A stretch of DNA of 64,000 nucleotides from contig JAKCPB010000332.1 in the NCBI GenBank assembly GCA_021442155.1, positions 248,001-312,000 of the forward strand. The letters run 5' to 3'. This DNA comes from Cymbidium sinense (taxonomy: Eukaryota; Streptophyta; Magnoliopsida; Asparagales; Orchidaceae). A program made the position numbers and the translations under genes. Shown here piece after piece: positions 1-9,964 of this stretch (position 1 is the stretch's first letter; each line of letters begins with the position of its first letter). Below the pieces are notes generated by a model. That model worked only from the letters and a program-made list of their open reading frames with translations, was not told the origin of the DNA and did not search any database.

Positions 1-114
1 AGATCAAAGCTAGGCAATGTTTCTCAATAGGTGGATTTTGCTTCAAGAGGGATCAAATGATAGCTGAGGTAATAGAGAGTGCTTTCATTTTCTTTTGAGG
101 TAATAGAGAGTGCT
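1..114 (-). pseudogene. RNase H scrap of Tat-type element A
   Basis: Read on the minus strand, bases 1 to about 60 give a stretch resembling PIEKHCLALI. The same sequence occurs in the RNase H of element D in this window (22140-22245). The fragment therefore belongs to the pol RNase H of a Ty3/gypsy Tat-type retrotransposon. It ends in two copies of an 18-bp direct repeat (66-83 and 97-114). The RT that should separate RNase H from protease is missing, so the pol of element A carries an internal deletion here. The rest of the element lies to the left of the window. Confidence 0.55.
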
Positions 115-252
115 GCAAAGATCAAAAAATGTCAGAGTGGACTTTTCATTTTATTTTCATTTTCTTTTCTTTTTTTGCATTTTGCATTTGAATTTTTTCC
201 AAGTTCATGAGAAAGGGTGTTTTCAGGAAGATAGGTCACAACCTCATAAATC
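115..252 (-). pseudogene. low-complexity protease-RT linker of element A
   Basis: This T-rich stretch lies between the RNase H scrap and the protease. Matching pyrimidine-rich tracts occur at the same place in element B (8690-8730) and element D (24130-24240). On the coding strand such tracts encode Lys/Glu/Arg-rich linker. No domain is visible. Confidence 0.4.
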
Positions 253-657
253 TCAACCTCTAATTGAAAATGGCTTTTCATCCCCATTGACAATTCCATC
301 TTTTATGAACTTGATGCACTGATGAAGGGAGGATGGAAAGATCTTGTTGTGATGAATCCAAGGACTACCAAGTAAAGCAGTGAATGAAGTATTTGAATCA
401 ATGATGTAGAGCTTGGCTTCAGTCTTCCAGTCATTGATCTCCAATGATAACACTATAAAACCTAAAGCCCGCTCGCCTTGTTCATTGAATCCTCTCAACA
501 TCATCCCAACTTCTCGGAGAGTAGACATGTCGCTCTTCAAGTAGGCAAGGGTCTTTAAACTCATAATGTTTATTGATGCACCTAAATCCATGAGAACCCT
601 GGCGAGTCTGAACCTGTCCATGTCGACTATGATGTATAGGGAACAGTTGTGCTCCAA
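253..657 (-). pseudogene. retropepsin-like aspartic protease of Tat-type element A
   Basis: The longest open stretch is 134 residues. It contains the active-site region VLMDLGASINIMS (residues about 21-33), then LRGFNEQGERALG, and ends with LGSPWIHHNKIFPSSLHQCIKF. That closing motif is typical of the protease of plant Ty3/gypsy Tat/Ogre-group polyproteins, which mature Gag-Pol during virus-like particle assembly. The Asp is kept, but the residue after it is Leu where a functional retropepsin usually has Ser, Thr or another small residue. The copy is a fragment of a larger polyprotein, so the ATG is only the first Met of the open stretch. Elements B and D carry homologous segments. Confidence 0.8.
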
Positions 658-1500
658 GTCTCCCAGCAGAAGGTCTTCATCTGTGAAGGTGATCCCTTGG
701 GCTTCTTTTGCATAGTGTGCTTCCTCACCTATATGGTTAGCTATATTTCAAGATCAAGAAGGGCCTTGATTAGTGATTCCATCATCTCTTTGGATAAGAC
801 AAGGGCATCATATATGCTTAGCTTAGATGGCAATTTTCTTAGATGAGAAAGATGTTGTAGTCCACCTTCAGCTTGTCTTCCACAAGCATATCTAAGGGTG
901 GAGCATCCTGTGAAAGGGATTCTCGATCTTCAGTACTAATGACTTGTTTCCTCCTATCTAGAAGTTTTGCCCTATGAGGTAGAACCTTGCCACTATGGAG
1001 GTTGACTTCGGCAATCTTTTGAGGAAAGGTGGTGGCATGTTCTACCTACACTTCAGGCTCACCTATAGCTTCTCCTATGGGACTCTCAGAATCGGATAAT
1101 TCCAAGTCTATCTCAAGAAGTGGACCCATAGTATTCAGAGTTAGAAAGTCTCACTATGAATTAAAAAGAGGAAGATTAGAATTATTATAGTTAATTAGAC
1201 TTGAAGAGTTATCATTAGGAATAGAAGAAGGCAACTCATCTAAGAGACATAGATGTAATTCAAATCACTTTATTCTTCAATTTCTTAGAAGTACTTGGGG
1301 GTACAAAGTAGAAGTCAAGTAGAGTGAGTGGAGTAATGGATTTAAAGCCCTTATCCACTGATACAAGAGTTCTACTAGTAGAAGAAACAGAAGAGCTAGC
1401 TGAAATGGAAGAAGTCACCAATATGGAAGTTGCAACTAAAGGATAGAGTCTAGACACGATCGGTGGTTGTGCTAAAGGGCTATCTCGTGCTGACACATGC
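658..1500 (-). pseudogene. gag-pro linker of element A
   Basis: This region continues the polyprotein upstream of the protease in broken frames. Bases 740-850 match 9320-9430 of element B and 32270-32400 of element D. The open stretch at 1260-1496 contains VDKGFKSITPLTLLDFYFVPP. Element D has a close relative of it at 32672-32899 (VDKGTKSLTLLTLLDFYHVPP), so it is a real conserved linker segment. No known domain is recognised. Confidence 0.6.
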
Positions 1501-3300
1501 TAGTGCTACTACTGAGCTCCCATTTTCCTAGAGTTGGCACTGGCAACTTGCTAACCTTCCTTGGCGTTGGAGGTTTGAGCTGACTTTGGCACCTGCAAGG
1601 AAAGCTTCTTGATCTTCTGAATTATTTTCTTATAGATTTTAGACAAAGAAATGTCCTGACCTTCATTGGTTTTGGTAGGATCACTTATATCCCTAAGGAT
1701 TAACCTAATGGAACTAGAAGATTATTCCATAAGGTATTCCTTTAGGATAACTACAATACTGGTCTTGAAACTATGTTCAAGCTAGTCCTTGAATGTGAAA
1801 CAATCCTCAAAAATGTGGCCTAGCATACGGTGGTAAGGGCAAAAGTTTGGATCATGAGTTTTTCCTACTTCTTCCAGTATCCTAGGCTTGGGTAGCTAAA
1901 AATCAGGTTTCTTTAAGAGATTATTAAAGATTTTCCTGATTACCTCCCTCTTAAAATAATAAGGTTTGTTTAACTTATCTAAAAGAGTAGGTGGACCATT
2001 ACTACCTGATTGTAGATATGCATGCCACTACTACTGGTGGTATGACTGAGGCGATGGTTGTGTTGGCCGTGGAGGCTGTGGTGGAGGCCAGTATGGATGC
2101 CTCGGTGGTGGCAAAGGAGGTGGTGGCTGCTGAGGTCATGGTCGTTCAGACTAATCTCTAGCTGGCTGCTTCCCTTTATCAACCGCTACTACCGCTCCAG
2201 GTTTCTTTTCATAGACCTTTTGGGATTTCTGCTTGGGAAATTGATCTGGAAAAGGAAACTATTTGGCCTCTCCTTGTAGACTAGCCACATTTTTGATTAG
2301 CTTCTCAAATGTGTTGATAGTGAAGCCCTTAAGAAAGAAGGCAACTGGGCCATGGATATTCTTTAAGAGAATCTTAATGGCATGCTGTTCAAATAGCTAT
2401 GGTTCACACTTCATACTCAGGTTTTTCCATCATAGAATATAATCAACATGTGACTCACCAGAGTGTTGTTGGGCTACAATGAGATCACCTACAGTAACCT
2501 TTTGCTGAGCTCTAGCAAATCTCTTGATGAAGAGTTGATCTAACTCAGCAAATGTCTTTACTCAACTATTAGGCAGTTCAACATACCAATCAAAAGCAAT
2601 ACTAGGCTACTTACAAAGATTCTAAAGAGTAAAGCATCATTACCACCTATGTTGCAACAACTGGCCCTGAAGTGAGCTATATGCTTCCTCAAGTTCCCAT
2701 TGCCATAGAAGCTCTTGAAGGAAGGAGGCATAAAACCCTTGGGATACTGGATAACATCAAATTTCTCTAGGTAGAATCTACCCTTTGGAACCAATGATCC
2801 ACCCCAAGCTTGAGCCAAAGCTTCCTTCACCTATTGCTCAATCATGGATTTTAGATCATTTCCTTGTATGGAGGTACTATCCACTATCTTTTTACACATG
2901 CTAGTGCTACTTTGCTCAATGGGAGGTAGAGGCATAACTGGGATTAAGACATGCACTAGCTCAGGCGGATTGACATTGAATGTAATAGGATGAGCTAGAG
3001 GGGTTTATTTCTGAAGTAGTAACACTACTGCTAATAAGTCCAGTAACTATTGTGCCATTTTTTAAATCTGCTCATCTTTCTACCTTAACTGCTGTTAGAG
3101 GTGATGGGCTGATTCTGCGGTGTCTCCTTGATCAACCTCATCACCTTTCATTGCTTATTGATCCCTAAGAAGAGAACTTCTGATATCAACCATGCATACT
3201 CCAACCGAATCCCCCATCAAGTCATTTTTGTTGGGATCGAAGCTGACTCTTTCTTCATCGAACCATGCATACCCTAAGATCTCCTTCTATTCCATAAAAT
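1501..3300 (-). pseudogene. gag of Tat-type element A
   Basis: This is broken gag, the capsid-like structural protein of the retrotransposon. Toward the pol side (about 1790-1850) the reading resembles PYHRMLGHIFEDCFTFKD, a zinc-knuckle-like stretch also seen in element B. The core (2281-2830) includes IQYPKGFMPPSFKSFYGNGN and HIAHFRASCCNIGGNDALLFR. These are the diagnostic motifs of plant Tat-type gag and parallel the better-kept copy of element B at 11000-11227. A His-rich stretch at 1979-2182 lies between them. Many stops, most explainable as C-to-T or G-to-A changes, rule out function. The N-terminal limit near 3300 is a guess. Confidence 0.7.
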
Positions 3301-3498
3301 AACATACAACTATCAACAACAAATGACAATATGTAGAAAAGCTTATGCAATCGGGAGTCAATCCCATACTCTAGAAGAATGATGCTCTTTGCTATAATAG
3401 GGTAACAATCCTAGATATCCTTGATTGCTACAATTTAACTCATTTTGGAATATCTATGATAACCATCACCATCTCCATATATGGTTGTATGGGAGGAG

Positions 3499-3864
3499 TT
3501 AGTGAAGGAATGACCACGATGCTCTTGGGTCACCACTCATTCCGCACCACCACTGGGCAGAAGGTCGAGCAGAAGAGCTCGACCCTACCACAATGGGTGG
3601 TGTAAGAGGAGTATGATCCCTTGACCGTAGCAGGATCACCAACAGGGTACTTTTTTCCTCGGATACGGCCTTCATGGCCTTAGATGGAATGGGAGATGCT
3701 GAAACCTGCACTGGCGATGGAGGATGTGGGGTAGAGCAGTGGGGTGGAGACACCAACGAGACTATGTGTACAGGAATTGCCCTCCTGTGGTGGCTGGTCC
3801 CCGTGAGGAGAATACTATCAGTATGGTTGGCGGGGGTATCCTGCCGAGCTGAGAAATCAACCAA
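3499..3864 (-). pseudogene. Pro/Ser-rich ORF upstream of gag, element A
   Basis: An open stretch of 121 residues lies between gag and the leader-proximal ORF. It is rich in Ser, Pro and His (for example HCSTPHPPSPVQVSASPIPS). It has no recognisable domain. Ogre-type elements are known to carry an extra ORF upstream of gag, and this may be part of it. The base composition is much more GC-rich than its surroundings. It could also be chance open frame. Confidence 0.35.
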
Positions 3865-4153
3865 AGTAGAAGTGGCTGACTAACGGTTGAACCTCCATCA
3901 TTCTCTGCTAGTAATGTGTGATGTATGGGCCTCACGGGCCCTCTCTTGATGAATCTGCCTCACTACAATGTGGGGGATAAGAGATCAAGACTGGGTACCG
4001 AGACTGAAGGCTCAGATGCTCTATTTGGCATGAGCTGGAGGCCGCATACAACCTTATACACCTAGAAACTGCTGGCTACAAATGTACCACTGGAGGAGGT
4101 GATGAACTGATCCTCCTGACATCCTCTCTATATGATCCTGAGAGAGGATGAAA

Positions 4154-4745
4154 CTAGTTTTTCATAACCAGTGGTGAAGTGATTATGGGAGACTCATCCA
4201 TGGCTGATCTAGCTACTGCCTCTAGCTCTCTAGCTATCCGAGTGTGGAGCCATTTGACCATACAATTCTTGTTCTTACACTGGGTACGGGTAGGATGAGA
4301 GGAGTGCGAGCTAGACCCATTTAAATGTGGGGGAGGCAAGCCCTAAAACCATGGCAGCCTTACCCTTGGATGGTAGAGATGGTAGGGTGCTAGCCCGCAC
4401 TAGGGCAACATGGGCAACTCTAAGGTGTACTACAACTGAAACCAAGACCGAATGTCGAACTATAACAAATACCAAGTCTGGTACTACAACAACTTTCCTC
4501 TTTAGTGAGGAGACATCAGAATCAAATGGTAAATCTATCTTGATGACCGGCTTCTGCCCGACCACCTTCTTCCTGCTGATTGTGGTGAGGGAAATGCCCT
4601 CACAACTGATTTTGGCCCACTCAAATCCCTGGCTGAAGTGGATCAAGTGGGAATGGTCTAGGTGAGGGAAGTCATCCAGATCTAAAGCTAGATCCATATC
4701 ATGGGGGAAAGTAAAGAAAAATTTTTGAGAACCAGCCTTTTCCAA
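4154..4745 (-). pseudogene. leader-proximal ORF1-like region of element A
   Basis: Two overlapping open stretches (4311-4745, 144 residues, and 4154-4339, 61 residues, in a different frame) form the first open region after the leader of element A. The start begins MEKAGSQKFFF, followed by an acidic/hydrophobic stretch (DMDLALDLDDFPHLDHSHLI). I do not recognise a domain. By position it corresponds to the ORF1 that Ogre-type Tat elements carry between the 5' LTR and gag. Element B also opens with an ORF just inside its leader (12712-12963), but the two do not look alike by eye. Confidence 0.4.
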
Positions 4746-4867
4746 AACTATAGTAAACTGACACTAAACTGCACTGCACTGACTGAAAAGAATCTGCAAT
4801 GAGAAATGAACTTGTATCAATTTTTTGTCACCATAGATTTTGAATTTTTAATTTTGAAAATTTGAAC

Positions 4868-6930
4868 CCACATCCAACAACTTGGAAGTGTTAAGTGGGG
4901 TTTAAATGAATTTGGAAAGATTGATTGAACGAGGAATTTGAATATGAATCCAAACTTCAACAAATTTAGGTATGTTGAAATATAGATTCAAATTTTTTGA
5001 TAGGATTCTTCCATAGGTTCATTATTATTTTGAATTTGAATTTCTGATTTTTGATTTGAGGACCCTTTCCTTTAACAAATTTGGGTATGTTAAAGTAAGG
5101 GTCAAATTGATTTTGTTTTTATTTGATTATTTTGGAATTTTACTTAGCAAATTTAGTTATGCTAAGTGAAGTAAAAGTGATTATTTCTTTTTGTGAGTTT
5201 TGTTTTGATTTTAAAAAACAAAGATTTCTTACTTAGCAAATTTAAGTATGCTTAGTGAAGAATCTAAGCATGTTTTATTTAATTTTTGAAAATAGGATCC
5301 TTAGCAAATTTAAGTATGCTAAGAAAATCCTACGTGTTTCATTTAGAATATTTTTTTAAAAAGGATAGGATCCTTAGCAAATTTGGTATGCTAAGGGGAT
5401 CTTAAGTGTTTTGTTTTATTTTTGAGGTGATTGAAAGTGCAGATTCAACTTTAGCAAATTTGGTATGCTAAAGATGAAGTTCCACTTGGTTTTATGTAAT
5501 GGAAATGTCACTTAGCAAATTTGAGTATGCTAAATGAGATTCCAAATGGTGTGTTTAAAATTTTGATTTCATTTTAGGTTTTGAAAAATGGAAACTTCTC
5601 CTTAGAAAATTTGGTATGCTAAGGGAAGAAGTTTCAAAAGGTGTTTTAAAATTTTGATTTTTGGATTTGGAAGCTTTACTTAAAAAATTTGAGTATGTTA
5701 AATAATGTTCCAAATGTTGTTTGGAAATTTTGAGATATGATTATTGATTTTGATTTTGGATTTGGAAACTTCACTTAGCAAAATTTGATTATGCTAAATG
5801 AAATTCCAAAAGTGTTTTGAAAAATTTTTGAATTTTGGGATTTGGAGACTTCACTTAACAAATTTGGGTATGTTAAATAAAGTTCCAAATATTATTTAAA
5901 AAATTTGAAATATGATTGTTGATTTTGAATTTGGATTTGGAAACTTCACTTAGAAAATTTGATTATGCTAAATGAAATTCCAAATGTGTTTTGAAAAAAT
6001 TTTGAATTTTGGGATTTGGATACTTCACTTAACAAATTTGGGTATGTTAAGGGAGGTTCCAAATGTGTTTAGAAAACATTTTTGGATTTTGAATTTGGAA
6101 ACTTCACTTAACAAATTTGGGTTTGTTAAGGGAGGTTCCAAATGTGTTTAGAAAATTTTGAAATATGATTGTTGATTTTACAATTTTGAAAAGAGGACCT
6201 CCATTCAACAAATTTAAGTATGTAGAATGGGGATCAATTTTTATTTTTGAAGTATGAAATTTTTGTGTGTGACTGTTGCTTTTTAGAAAAGGATGAATTC
6301 CAACTTAAAACATATGTGTGATATGTTTAAGTGGGATTTCCTAAATGATATTTTATTTTTACTTGGGAATGAAATATTCATTTAATAAATTTAAGTATAT
6401 TAAATGAAGGTGTTCATGTGTGCTTTTTGAAAATTTATATTTTTGTTTACAAATGAACTTTTCATTCAATAAGTGTGAGTGTATTGAAGTAGAAAGATTC
6501 ATGTGTGCTTTTTTGGAAAATTTTAATTTTTTTTACAAATGAACTTTCTATTCAATAAGTGTGAGTTTATTAAAATAGAAAGATTCATATGTGCTTTTGA
6601 AAACTTTATGATTATGATTTCTAATTTTGGAAAACATGATTGTCCATTTTATTTTGAAAATGAAATCTTCATCAAAGTGAATTGAAAGAAGATGTTCATT
6701 TGTGCTTTTGAAAAAAAAATGTTATTAGTTTTATTTTTTTTAAAAAATCCCTACATGTAACAATTATGTGAATTGTTAAATGACGGTGACAAATTTTGTG
6801 GAAAATGTTTAATTAAGTTGATTTTTTTTTGAAAAGGTGCTTTAGGAAAAGCAAAGTTCTTTATGGAAATTTATTATTTTAAGATGAACCTTTCCTTATC
6901 ATGAAAATGGTAAGGAGGAAGTCTTGATGA
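4868..6930. repeat. tandem array of about 24 stem-loops in the leader of element A
   Basis: Units about 70-100 bp apart each contain an imperfect inverted repeat around a loop close to AATTTGGGTA. The commonest core stem is CTTAGCA/TGCTAAG (near 5145, 5230, 5302, 5373, 5515). Others are TTAACA/TGTTAA (5070, 5852, 6025, 6105), TTCAACA/TGTTGAA (4952), ATTTAATA/TATTAAAT (6378) and TTCAATA/TATTGAA (6463). Stems often extend outward, for example GAAACTTCT with AGAAGTTTC at 5591-5635. The array lies between the primer-binding site (7159-7175) and the first ORF of element A, so it would be in the 5' leader RNA. Paired stem changes are conspicuous. Later units (6660, 6745, 6885) are looser. Confidence 0.8.
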
Positions 6931-7158
6931 TATTTTCTCTTTTTATTTAGATCTTTTCATTTTACCCATTGGAGAACCCAACGGGGGTTTTAAAACCAAC
7001 AAGCAATGTGGTCCTAAAACCTAAAGATGTTGGTGAACTTAACTCAAGAATGAAATGAGCTAAGTGCCAAAGGATAGCTTAGATTCATACCAAAGTACAA
7101 ACCCACTATCGATACCCAAAGACAACGATCATTTACCAAAGATGAAGACAGGAACCAT
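6931..7158. other. leader segment between hairpin array and primer site
   Basis: This is ordinary-looking leader sequence of element A. It contains a short perfect palindrome GGTTTTAAAACC near 6987-6998. The open stretch starting at 7064 on the plus strand runs through the primer site and into the LTR, so it is not a gene. Confidence 0.4.
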
Positions 7159-7175
7159 CCCCAGCAGAGTCGCCA
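7159..7175 (-). promoter_or_regulatory. tRNA primer-binding site of element A
   Basis: On the minus strand this reads TGGCGACTCTGCTGGGG, a sequence of the type found just inside the 5' LTR of many Tat/Ogre-group elements, where a tRNA primes minus-strand DNA synthesis. It sits 8 bp from the TG that begins the adjacent LTR. The tRNA species is not determined here. Confidence 0.7.
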
Positions 7176-7183
7176 GAAAAATC

Positions 7184-8338
7184 TGTGGAGAAAAATTCCT
7201 ATTAGGAGTCGCCATCAAATCTATGGGGAGAAAGAAAAGGCAAGACACTATAAAAATTTATCTTGGTAAGACACCACATAGATCTACAGATGTACTTATT
7301 CAAGTGATCAGATATATCATCAAGGAATAATATACTATCTCGAAAGATAGAAGTCACTACCCTTTAATGGAACCAATCACCTCAATAAGTACTCCTAAAG
7401 ATGATGGGTCTGCATATGTACTAGATATTCTTCCCCTACTTTACATGGAAAAGTAAAGCAGGGTTTATTTTAAACTGGGTTCATTAAGTTCCCTACAGGA
7501 GAAAGCACCCATAGTTAATTACATCCTAAAAGATGGGATCCCTTAGGAAAACTGTTGATTAAGATAAATGATCGTTGTCTCTAAAAATTTCAATAGGGAA
7601 GGACTATCAAACAATTGGTTTATGTTTGAAGATCTAATGAGATTAATCAAAAGAGGTGTTATTATCAAAGAAAAAAATGGGAAATAAGTAGGAGATGCTC
7701 ACGATGCTAGGAAACCTAGCGAGCATCTCAGACTATCTTATAGTTGGGCTTTACATTTTAGAAATTGATTTAGTTTGTTTGAGTTGTATTTTCATTAGAA
7801 TTTTAGGACTTAAGATTCCTTAACACAAGATTAAGAAAATTCCCAAGAGGTGAGGAATTATGCTTATGGCCCACAAAAGGGGAAAAACAACCTCATAACC
7901 AAAATCTAGGGAGCTTTGCCGAAGGCCAAAAGCATAACCATATTCTATGGCAAAAAATGGGTAATTAGTTTTCCTCTATAAGAGAGGACAAACAATCAGA
8001 CAACTTGGACTTACAACTACCTCGGGGTGGCCACCAACTAACTCCTCCTATGATTTTAAATACATGTAGGCAAGTCTTTATGCTTATACACGATAGCTAG
8101 ACTATTATTATTTAGAAAAAGACTGAGTCCTTAAACTCACTCCCTAGAGAGACTAGACCATGTAAATGTATGCTTCAAATGACCTAAATATAATGCATTT
8201 CAAATTTTATTTTATTTTATTTTTAGACAATCATTTTGACTCAGGCTAATAGGATTTTTATGACTAATGCATGAGAAAGAAGGTTATTGCCCAAAATCAG
8301 TGAGAAGGGAGGAGGTGAGTTTCCACCATGACCCTCAA
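7184..8338 (-). mobile_element. truncated LTR of element A
   Basis: The sequence from TG at 7184 is homologous over about 1.1 kb to the starts of the LTR copies at 13298 and 38195, and to the inverted copy that ends at 32002. Shared landmarks include ACAGATGTACTTATTCA (7280 and 38255), the CCATAGTTAATTACATC block (7508 and 38460), and the block near 8260-8338 matching 39215-39290. Homology stops near 8338, where protease-linker sequence of element B begins. About 6.5 kb of LTR is therefore missing. It is adjacent to the primer site, so it is the 5' LTR of minus-strand element A. Confidence 0.75.
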
Positions 8339-8339
8339 A

Positions 8340-8689
8340 AGGAATTTCTATTATTTCATTGAAAGATGGTTCTTCAAGCTTTACATCTCCTTTTGAGCTT
8401 GGAGGATCGAATATAAAATAAAATTTTACTGACCTCCCCACTTCTCCTGACAAGTTAGGGGCTACTTTGACCTCTAATTGAGATATTTTATTTTGATTTA
8501 GAAAAGTCAAAGTTAAAGTATCCACATATTTTTAAAAATTTTCATATGTTGATAGCTCAGACTCTTCCTTTAATGTTTTCATTTCTTCCTCATCGGGTCA
8601 ATTCTAAGAAAATCTCAAACTTTATTGAAGCATTTCTATGATGAGATTTCATCAATTTCAAATCAATATGAATTATTGGAGGTTCTTTT
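8340..8689 (-). pseudogene. protease-RT linker of element B
   Basis: The sequence right of the truncated LTR belongs to element B, downstream of its protease. An open stretch at 8241-8525 spans the junction, so it is a chimera rather than a gene. Its B-derived part is rich in acidic and hydrophobic residues (VKLEEPSFNEIIEIPFEGH). RT, RNase H and integrase of element B are absent, presumably lost in the deletion that also truncated the LTR. Confidence 0.5.
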
Positions 8690-9300
8690 CTATTTCTTTT
8701 CTTTTCCTCTTTTTCTTTTTTTTTCATCTTTCTTGATTATTGTATTTTGTGCTTCAATAATGATGGATTTCATAGAATCAACTCTAGGTTTCTTAGGCAT
8801 GTAATAAATAACATCTTCATAAAGCTCAATCTCATGAATAGCAAATGGTTGTACATCTCTTTTTATAACATATTCCACTCCATCCCTAGTGTACTTAATA
8901 CACTGCTGGAGTGAAGATGGAACCATTCTATACTCATGGATCCAAGGTTAGCCTAAGGGAGAAGTTTCTAAATCTATAATATGAAATTCAACCTCAATTT
9001 TCAATTCTTCTATTTCTAATAATAGAGTGATTGAACCTAAAGCTTTTTCACCTATTTCGTTAAAGCCCCTTAACAACATCTTATTAGAGCTAAGTCTTCT
9101 ATTATCAATTTTTAAGAATGCCAATGTTCTAGAGTTCATGATGTTGACATATGCACCAAGATCTACTAGAACTTTTGACAATCTTGTATTTTCAATTTTT
9201 ACAGCAATATAGAGAGGACGGTTATGGTCACTGGTTCCCAAAAGTAGATCCTCATCAGAGAAAGCAACCCCTGGGATCTTCTTAAAGTAATAAGCCTCTT
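8690..9300 (-). pseudogene. retropepsin-like protease of Tat-type element B
   Basis: Two frames make up the domain. 8948-9241 holds TRLSKVLVDLGAYVNIMNSRTL and LRGFNEIGEKALGSITLLLEIEEL. 8690-8926 holds MVPSSLQQCIKYTRDG and continues to a basic tail (DEKKRKRGKEKK). Together they match the protease of element A from active site to the closing SSLxQCIK motif. A frameshift near 8930-8948 separates the two halves. As in element A, the residue after the catalytic Asp is Leu. The role in an intact element would be Gag-Pol maturation. This copy is dead. Confidence 0.8.
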
Positions 9301-9964
9301 CTAAAGAAGTAGCTACTAGTTGAGTAAGGTATATCTCTAGATCAAGTAATTCCTATACTAGTGACTCTCTCATTTCTATTGAAAGAATGAGAGTGTCATA
9401 AATGCTTAATCTAGCATGGAGCTTCCTAAGATGGGCTAGAACATTATAATCTACATTGGGAACCTTTATTTCTATTGGTATTTATTTAAGTAAAGAATTT
9501 GAACTTGTGCTTTCATCCCTAATTTGCTTCCCTTTTTCTTGAGGAGTAGGAGGTAAACAAGGCGGTAAGACTCTTCCACTACAAAGATTTATTTCAGCAA
9601 TATCTCTAGGGTTTGAATCAACTTGTTCCTCATTTTCACCATCCTTTTTTGATGAATGATCAGAATCTGATACTTCTATATCTATGATAAGTGGGTCACC
9701 ATGAAAATCTTCCATGTAAGTTTCTGACCCTGAGTTATGTAAAACATCATGAGATTCTTCTTTTTTGATAATTAATTTTTCAATATTTTCATTCTCATTT
9801 TTATTAGAAATAGCATGAATGTAAGAAATGTCATCAGAGATAGATTTTTTATTCATTTTTTTGAGATAAGTACATAAAGATAAAGGCTTATATGGTACCG
9901 TCTTTCCATCTTTATCATACAAAGTTCTATCACTAGATACATATGTCCCTTCCTCACCACACAT
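9301..9964 (-). pseudogene. gag-pro linker of element B
   Basis: An open stretch at 9482-9964 (160 residues) encodes a Ser/Glu/Asp-rich linker that starts MCGEEGTYVSSDRTLYDKDG and contains SDSDHSSKKDGENEEQ. The part between 9301 and 9480 matches 740-900 of element A. This is the segment between gag and protease in Tat-type polyproteins. No catalytic motif is present. Confidence 0.55.

Noticed and set aside
2058..2279. Plus-strand Trp-rich ORF of 73 residues
   Set aside because: It is antisense to the His-rich part of gag of element A.
4868..6930. CRISPR-like array
   Set aside because: Repeats are divergent stem-loops with similar, not unique, spacers, in a plant retrotransposon leader.
7064..7330. 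88-residue plus-strand ORF
   Set aside because: It crosses the primer-binding site and LTR start and has no domain.
8241..8525. 94-residue minus-strand ORF as a gene
   Set aside because: It spans the junction between the truncated LTR and element B, so it is a chimeric open frame.
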